DNA of 64,000 nucleotides, taken from Incurvaria masculella. Taxonomy: Eukaryota; Arthropoda; Insecta; Lepidoptera; Incurvariidae. The notes beneath the pieces were generated by a model, which saw only the letters and a list, made by a program, of their open reading frames with translations, made no database searches and was not told the DNA's origin. Numbering within the stretch: position 1 is the first letter of the stretch; the number at the start of each line of letters is the position of its first letter. The translations under genes and the position numbers were made by a program. The DNA lies in NCBI GenBank assembly GCA_946894095.1, contig OX335650.1, positions 20,310,001-20,374,000 of the forward strand. Direction: 5' to 3'. This document shows positions 58,201-64,000 of this stretch, one piece after another.

Positions 58201-58608
58201 TTTTTTTTATGCGACCTGACATGGATGGCTAATACCACACAACTACCGTTATGATATTAGCCCAATACACCTCATTCCCAAAGGAATTTGGTGCCATGCC
58301 AGGACCTTCCCTTTATGAGCATGGCTACATTAAACTGGATGGAAAACACGGACAATTTTTCATTGCCGCTTCGACCATCTTTTCATCTGATGCGATGGTA
58401 CCAACCCGGGCGGGCATAAACCCTACCACCTAGTAGGGGAAGGGGACCTACAGTTTTACATGGATTCCGAACCATGGAGCAGCTCGCATTCGTAACGAAT
58501 TGCACTTATCGAACTCGGAAAGAGAAAGACAGTGGTGCATGTCGGTATTGAACCCAGGTCTCTGGTACGCTAGGCTAGTCCCCGCGCCACTAGGCTACGA
58601 GCCGCTCA
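58201..58608 (-). mobile_element. SINE S1, full length
   Basis: The best complete copy. On the minus strand it starts TTGAGCGGCTCGTAGCCTAG with A-box TAGCCTAGTGG and B-box-like GGTTCAATACC. It continues with CACTGTCTTTCTCTTTCCGA, the CTACTAGGTGGTAGGG block, GGTTGGTACCATCGC, GAAGCGGCAATGAAAAATTG and GGTGTATTGGGCTAATATCA, and ends GTGGTATTAGCCATCCATG followed by CAGGTCGCATAAAAAAAA. A tRNA-derived, Pol III-type head is clear. Confidence 0.9.
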
Positions 58609-59660
58609 ATGATAATAATATTTTTATGCAAGAGCTGTGCCAAATGTTATTTAAGTATAGATTAGGTTAATATATTAAAGTAGATCGATCATGCATCAAA
58701 TAATTTGAAAGCTTGTAACGCCTCCTTTTTTATTTGCGCTTGAATATTTTAAAATTATTCGATAAAAAACAAATATTAAGTTGGTAACTACGAAGATCGC
58801 CCCAACATTATTTTTACCTTTTGCCCTTGAAGTTTCTTATAGAATATACGGCACCCAATTACTTCAGGAATGCGTATAAAGTAATGGCATGTGATTCAGG
58901 TGCAGTTTCTGGTTCCTTAAAAATATTACACATTTTTTTTTGGGAATAAACAAATTAAGTAAACACTACATAACTATATCGGGACTAAAATACCATTAAT
59001 TTTAACATTTTTTGACTATTATGTGGAAATTGTATTGCAACATCATTAATAGAGTACATTCCTTAAGTATATCCTTAACATTCATACATGTACAGTTGGA
59101 CTAGAAATACAAACGGGTCGCAGAAGAAAACGGAAACAGCCCATTTCTAGAGCTCCTAGATTCTTCATACATACGCAATGTTCTGCGCCAGCGCTCTCGT
59201 GTGAGTGTTAAAATATTCTGGCGGCGCGTGAGACGGCCTATCTACCGGCCAGCGGGAGGGAGAGGGACAGACGATCGGTGAGGCTGCTGCGGAGGTCATG
59301 GAACGTCAAGTAGGTCGGTACCATCCTCGCGAGTTGCGCAGCCCCGTGCCCATTGGTCAGTTCGAATTTGGAACGAGCCGTGATTAAGCAGACATTGACA
59401 TTGTGTATTTCCCGGGGGCCGCCGGAGCGACATGACTAATTGATGTGATTCCTGTGGAGGGAAATGCGAAAGTGGATGAATTGCGTGCTGTTTTCGAACG
59501 CCTAGCATTTCTTCCTGTTTACCGAAATCACCAATCAATTTATTTACGTCGTGTTTTCCCGTAACTAATTTCATAGCATTATTCTCAGATTCGAATTCAT
59601 CTTATATGTAATCTTTATCAGAAATTTCAGTGTACGTATGTGAGCGCGTTTCGCTTATCT
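58609..59660. other. GC-rich unique island, no gene proven
   Basis: 59140-59500 is GC-rich and not repeated here. It contains GGGAGGGAGAGGGACAGACG and a homeodomain-type CTAATTGATGTGATT. A 92-codon minus ORF (59296-59574, MKLVTGKHDVNKLIGDFG...) has no recognised domain. A regulatory region or an untranslated exon is possible. Confidence 0.35.
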
Positions 59661-59661
59661 T

Positions 59662-60046
59662 CCTTTTTTTTTTATGTGACTGGACATGATGGCTAATACC
59701 ACACCTTCTGTCATGGTATTAGCCCAACACACCACATGGGAACTAGGTGCCATGCCAGGACCTTCCTTATATTGCTCGGCTACATTGAACTGGATGGAAA
59801 ACACGGACAATTTTCATTGCCGCTTCGACCATCGTTCATTCAATGCGATTGTACCAACCCGGGCGGGATTAACCCTACCACCTAGTAAGTAAGGAAGGGG
59901 ACCTACAGTTTAACGTGGAATCCGAACCACGGCCAGCCTCTCTCAACGGTCTAATGGTCACCCATCCAAGACCAGACCGGACCCAGCGTTGCTTAACTTC
60001 GGAGAGCGATCGCCGAAGTGTCGCGCCACTGGGCCACTGAGGCCTC
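59662..60046 (-). mobile_element. SINE S1 body with a 5S rRNA-type head
   Basis: 59662-59935 is ordinary S1 body up to GTTCGGATTCCACGTTAAAC. Instead of the tRNA head, the minus strand continues at 60013-59957 with CCGAAGTTAAGCAACGCTGG, GTCCGGTCTGG and TCTTGGATGGGTGACC, the internal-promoter region of 5S rRNA. The outer bases GGCCTCAGTGGCCCAGTGGC lie beyond. So one body exists here with two kinds of Pol III head. Confidence 0.8.
59957..60013 (-). repeat. 5S rRNA-derived segment
   Basis: It follows 5S rRNA from the GATCGCCGAAGTTAAGC part through GGTCTGGTCTTGGATGGGTG. A TCT insertion breaks GATCGC|CCGAAG. It is not a 5S gene: both 5S ends are absent. Confidence 0.8.
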
Positions 60047-61204
60047 AATTCTAAATTCTCAATTATTTTTTTACAGAGAAACGCTCGTAATTAAATTTTG
60101 TTGATTGCAAAATACCTTTCTAGGAAACTAGTAATCATACGAAAAAACGATTACGATAGGTTACGTTAGTTAGTCCTGGTTAGGTAAGTTGAGGTTTAGT
60201 TCGCTCCTATTCACACCACATTCTTCGGAACTGTTTGACCGATGTTACATCTTTCCAGCGTCATATCTAAACTGTCAAAATAATATAAATTTTCTTCGAA
60301 ACTCGTGTGGCAGCCTAGAGCACGTGCAAGTTTAAACCTGATCCAGCAGTTGTCTCGCGCTTGTTTGACCTCAAATCGCTTGAGTCTTGAGAAAGTTCTC
60401 TATGACACGTGCCACGGGTTCCTCGTGAAATCCGAGGTGTCAAATCGATTTTCTCGACGGAAAGATTCTTCGGAAAGATTCCATAACACGGCATTTTAAT
60501 TATTTTAAGTTTTTAGTCGAAAACATCGCTTTTGCAACCGCCATAAAAGCGTTTTTCTCGACTTAAAGATTCATGACTCCTGTGCACGGGATTACAATAA
60601 TACAGTAGGAGTATCAGGAGAGTTTTTAGGACGAATTCACTTGGACATTACTCTGGTATTCGAGTAATTTATCTCCACGCCACACGGAATGAGTAACATG
60701 AAATAAAAAATTTCCATGTGTTTCCGAATTCAACGCTTACGAAAAATGTCGTATACATTTCAATAACCCTTTAACTGGCAAAGTGGCACAGCTATTAGTA
60801 TCTTAAGTTCTTTGACTGGCAACAGACAGCTATGCCACCTGTCGCTTTAAAGCTAAATTTAATTAAACTTTAAGTTATAAGCATTAACTAATTTTCTCTG
60901 ATTCAATTGATAAGTAATAATTATTTATATTACACCAAAAACTACAAATTCAATGCAGATTCCAAAACGTAAAGTATTACCATTTAATAAATGGTATTAC
61001 TAGAGTTATGCTACAATAAATAGAAGATAGCTTGAGTAGAAGGGAAATAGAAAAATACGTCGCGCCGATCGTTCTGCCAGCGGACTGCCAGCCGCTGAAA
61101 CCGTTGGTCCAGCTGAAAGGATGAGGGATCCGTAAATGCACCAGAATAGGTCGAATATTTTTACTATGTATTCCGTACGTAAACTAATTAGCGTCCCGTT
61201 TCTT
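60047..61204. repeat. Repeat family H copy 2 and unassigned sequence
   Basis: 60405-60745 matches 53553-53900 (TTTCTCGACGGAAAGATTC, CATAAAAGCGTTTTTCTCGAC, GAATGAGTAACATGAAATAA, ATTTCCATGTGTTTCCG). The rest has no recognised feature. Confidence 0.55.
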
Positions 61205-61396
61205 AGCGGGCATTTTTTTTATGCAACCTGTCATGAATGGCTAATACCACACAATTACCGTTATGATATTAGCCCAACCACTTGGTGCTAGCAGACCGAC
61301 GTATTTAGCATTAGAGGGTTGATCTCTAATCCGAGAACCCAGATTCAGCCATTTACCTTATCGTGGCCAAATATTTGGCGACCTCCCGGAATAGTA
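61205..61396 (-). mobile_element. SINE S1 tail fused to an element L end
   Basis: 61213-61276 is the S1 3' end (ATGCAACCTGTCATGAATGG to GATATTAGCCCAAC). It passes without a gap into an L terminus (CCACTTGGTGCTAGCAGACC to CGACCTCCCGGAATA). The two families share ACCAC/CAAC bases at the joint. Confidence 0.75.
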
Positions 61397-62194
61397 CTTA
61401 GCTGTATCGTCCCAATCGATGCGAATAATACTCCACGCAAGCTTGTGTTCGATAATTTTTACTAGAACTAAATCCTTTTGAGTCATCTTATGAAACGCAG
61501 TTGTGACATGATTCATTTTTCAAAAATAAATTCGTCATGGTTGTGTTAAGCGGTAAGTCATCCTTTGTCACTCAAAACATTTCACTTTTAAAGGTCGATC
61601 GAATAACAAAGAAAACAAAATATTATTCCAAAAGTTTCACTCTTGATTGTTTGACCGATATTAACAGTTCCTAAAGTTCTTTTGTGCCACTTCCCGCTAG
61701 GAACAGGCCGATTGTGTGTTCTGTCAATGCGTGACCTTGCAGAGAAATGGTTCCGACTCGTAAAATCGAAAGGAGGAAAGATCCGAAAGGACAATGGTTC
61801 CAGATTTACCGCAATATTGGGCCGCTGTGTTCTCTGTGAGGCGCCGAAAAAACCTTGCGTTTGTATAGATTCTTTAAAACAATTACTTTCCTTCTACAAT
61901 TCACGGAAGCACAAACACAAGCTTCTGCATTTCAAAATACTATTCACGCTGAATAATGATTTAAGAATAAGTTTTACCATAGAAATTGTCAAAAGTTTTA
62001 CTGAGTTGATTACGAAAAATTTTAAAATGCATTTTTAGAAGCGGGTATTCCTAGCCAACAGGCGAACCTTGGATTTTTTTATGTACCTGGACAATTTCAA
62101 CAAATTTGACAATTTTAATTTCGACTGGTAACTGGCAAATGTGAAATTATGACAAATCCGAGTGCAGTGTACTGTCAATACAAGGCTGGCTCGT
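61397..62194. other. No gene proven; 118-codon ORF
   Basis: The plus frame 61682-62038 has a CVLCEAPKKPCVC run and a basic, AT-rich C-terminal half. No family is recognised, and the base composition fits chance. Confidence 0.3.
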
Positions 62195-62320
62195 AATGCT
62201 ACTGTCACGTCATTAGCCCAACACACCTCATTGTAATACATCGCCGCACCAGGATCTTCCTTAAAGGAACGTGTTCCTTACGGATACATTAAGCTAGATG
62301 GAAAGACACACTGGTTGGTG
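62195..62320 (-). mobile_element. SINE S1 fragment
   Basis: GTCATTAGCCCAACACACCT, GCACCAGGATCTTCCTT and CATTAAGCTAGATGGAAAGA, in minus-strand body order. Confidence 0.6.
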
Positions 62321-62849
62321 TGTACGTTAGTAATTAATAGTTATTAAATGACACCAGAGCCATCCCATCCCTCTTTTCGGTTTTTTCGACGGGACTCTGA
62401 AAGCAGGAAAAACATATAATGCTTTACGGTGGGCTGTCGACAAGCCGAATCAGACACGTACGAGTGTATTGAATCTTATGAATGTTATTCGAGTATCGTA
62501 TTGGTATTGTTCTGAGGAATATTTTGGCAGGAGACGCCCAGCGCCCAGTCGCGTGCCTTGTTTTACAATGTGCTTGCATTATGTCAGCGGACACATCGTG
62601 AGAAAAGAATGCCGTCTGAATGGTAGTCAGCCAAGTGATTCGGAACTTTTGCATTAGGTGTCAACGACATGGGCTGCCATTGAGGTTATTGCCTAAAATT
62701 GCTATCAAACTTGACGCCATCGAATACATTTTACCGCATTTCATGGTTATTTACCCTTGCAAAATAAATGTGATTCGGTCCCACCCAAAATATCAGCTTT
62801 TTCATTTATTATTCAAAAACTGGGTCCTACTGCATTTTTTCTAGTACCG

Positions 62850-62975
62850 GTTAGTGCCGCCTGAGTTCTTACCATCGCATTGGGTGAAGAAATTATCAAA
62901 GCGGCAATACAAATTGATCGTTTTTTCCCACCTAGTGCAATCTAATGAAGATTCTGGCATGGCACCTAGTTCCTA
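62850..62975 (+). mobile_element. SINE S1 fragment
   Basis: TACCATCGCATTGGGTGAAG, AAAGCGGCAATACAAATTG, GATTCTGGCATGGCACCTAG. With 62195-62320 it forms a widely spaced inverted pair. Confidence 0.65.
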
Positions 62976-63279
62976 TTTCGTGTGTAATTACATTCATAAA
63001 AATTAAATGTGAATTAATTTAAGAAAACAAGAAAACGATTGCCTTGTAAGTTGTAGCATTATTTATAGTTTAGAAATGTATTACATTGAGTAACATTTAT
63101 GTAATTACTTCTTGTCTGTGAGTCCATATGTCACAGACTTAAAAATACTTCAATTTTCAAAAGTCTTTCATGAATCGTATCTAAGGTTATTTCGACTCTA
63201 AATTTAAAATAACATACTTACCGTTAAATTCATTTATTCCCTAAGAATACGAAACGAATTATTTTTATTTCGAGATGTA

Positions 63280-63486
63280 TTATTATTTATTATTTAAGCC
63301 ATTCCAGCACACACATTACACTATTTGAAACTAAGCTTATCTTAAATTGTTCTAGTGCCACCCACTGCAGGGCTTAGGCCTCTCTCAAGCTTACAGGTTT
63401 TGAGGTTGTGGTCATTTTCCTCCCTGGGTGACCAACCTTGTTTGGGAGTATATACTTGTAGTATCATTTGATAAGTTTTGAGATGT
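63280..63486 (-). repeat. Retroelement 3'-tail, family B
   Basis: Reverse-complement copy of 22831-23030, including GTGCCACCCACTGCAGGGC, GGTTTTGAGGTTGTGGTC and CCTGGGTGACCAACCTTG. Confidence 0.75.
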
Positions 63487-63545
63487 AAGTTTAGTACATT
63501 ATTTTTCATCAAAATAAAGCATATTTTAGTGTATTTATTTTTTAG

Positions 63546-63866
63546 GTATCTAACTACACTCGAACATGTGAATGTATTCACTTTTATGGCTCTTTATGCA
63601 CAGACGGCACTCTAAAACCACCTCCCCTTGTAACAGGACAACACGAAAGCCGTGTTCAATTAAAACCCGCTCGCATAATTCATCTCGCCGCCAGTTCGCA
63701 ATTCACGCAACAAGGCAGTTCCACGACTGGTCCGGCAGCGTCGTCCAGACGTCTGGACATGGGCATAACCAGCCGTCACCTGGGCCAGTTCGCGCTGCAG
63801 TTCCGTCTAATCTCGCATCGCCAACGGTACTGCGACAACCCGCGCCGGCGCACCGGGGCGACATGA
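63546..63866 (+). other. GC-rich open frame after an acceptor-like site
   Basis: TATTTATTTTTTAG ends at 63545. The frame that begins at 63546 stays open for 106 codons to TGA 63864-63866 without an ATG near its start (TCECIHFYGSLCTDGTLKPP early; RLISHRQRYCDNPRRRTGAT at the end). Two other frames over the same bases are also long (63572-63880 plus, 63703-63990 minus), so low stop density may explain all three. No domain recognised. It may be an exon, a promoter or nothing. Confidence 0.25.
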
Positions 63867-64000
63867 CGGGCGATGTATGACAACACGGCTGCATTCCTGC
63901 TGCAATGATGCGACGGCAGGGCTGCATCGAATGGATAGGTAGTGAGGAGATTTTCAAAGAAAACCTACTAAATAATGCTTTTATAAACAACTCTAGCAGT

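Noticed and set aside
1..64000. CRISPR array, prophage or bacterial operon
   Set aside because: Spliced genes, SINEs, LINEs and AT-rich repeats throughout show a eukaryotic nuclear genome; no regular spacer-repeat pattern occurs.

Overview
The window is AT-rich animal nuclear DNA, almost certainly from a moth or butterfly (Lepidoptera). It has intron-split coding sequence with GT-AG junctions and no operons. It holds many copies of repeat types common in lepidopteran genomes: elements with GGGTTCCGTACCC ends and a GTCC/GGAC tetranucleotide tract, the ACCGACTTCAAA repeat, a tRNA-headed SINE of about 400 bp, and TTAA-flanked MITEs.

Only one host gene is convincing: the 5' part of a CYP4G-type cytochrome P450 on the minus strand. 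Three coding exons (4227-4017, 3642-3442, 2291-2109) splice in a consistent phase. They give the membrane anchor, the proline hinge and the C-helix WxxxR of an enzyme that in insects makes cuticular hydrocarbons from fatty aldehydes. The remaining exons, including the heme-binding loop, lie beyond base 1. A good candidate for its promoter and untranslated first exon is at 12247-12102, about 8 kb upstream. Intron 1 would then be 7.85 kb and full of transposons, including two inverted copies of one TTAA MITE.

From 12.3 to 35 kb the sequence is intergenic or intronic and holds only repeats: SINEs, fold-back elements, TTAA MITEs, a piece of an RTE-type LINE, a broken mariner/Tc1-type transposase and simple repeats. 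From 35.4 to 41.7 kb there is a nest. One long-TIR element (35455-41150) has received two LINEs in opposite orientation: a 5'-truncated LINE with an open 491-codon reverse transcriptase (minus) and a nearly complete endonuclease plus reverse transcriptase LINE of CR1 type (plus). A second copy of the long-TIR element lies beside it in reverse. From 42 to 64 kb repeats again dominate, with a decayed piggyBac-like element (45254-46513) as the clearest autonomous relic.

Two features of the small RNA-derived elements stand out. The same SINE body is joined to a tRNA-type head in most copies but to a 5S rRNA-type head at 59.66-60.05 kb. At 54185-54257 there is a tRNA-like cloverleaf whose D arm matches the bacterial/plastid tRNA-Leu type rather than the animal one. 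Several GC-richer stretches (0.78-1.0, 46.84-47.15, 53.2-53.5, 59.14-59.5 and 63.55-63.9 kb) are neither clear genes nor recognised repeats. They are the places to look for undetected exons or promoters. All boundaries of decayed repeats are approximate, because they were set by comparing copies by eye.
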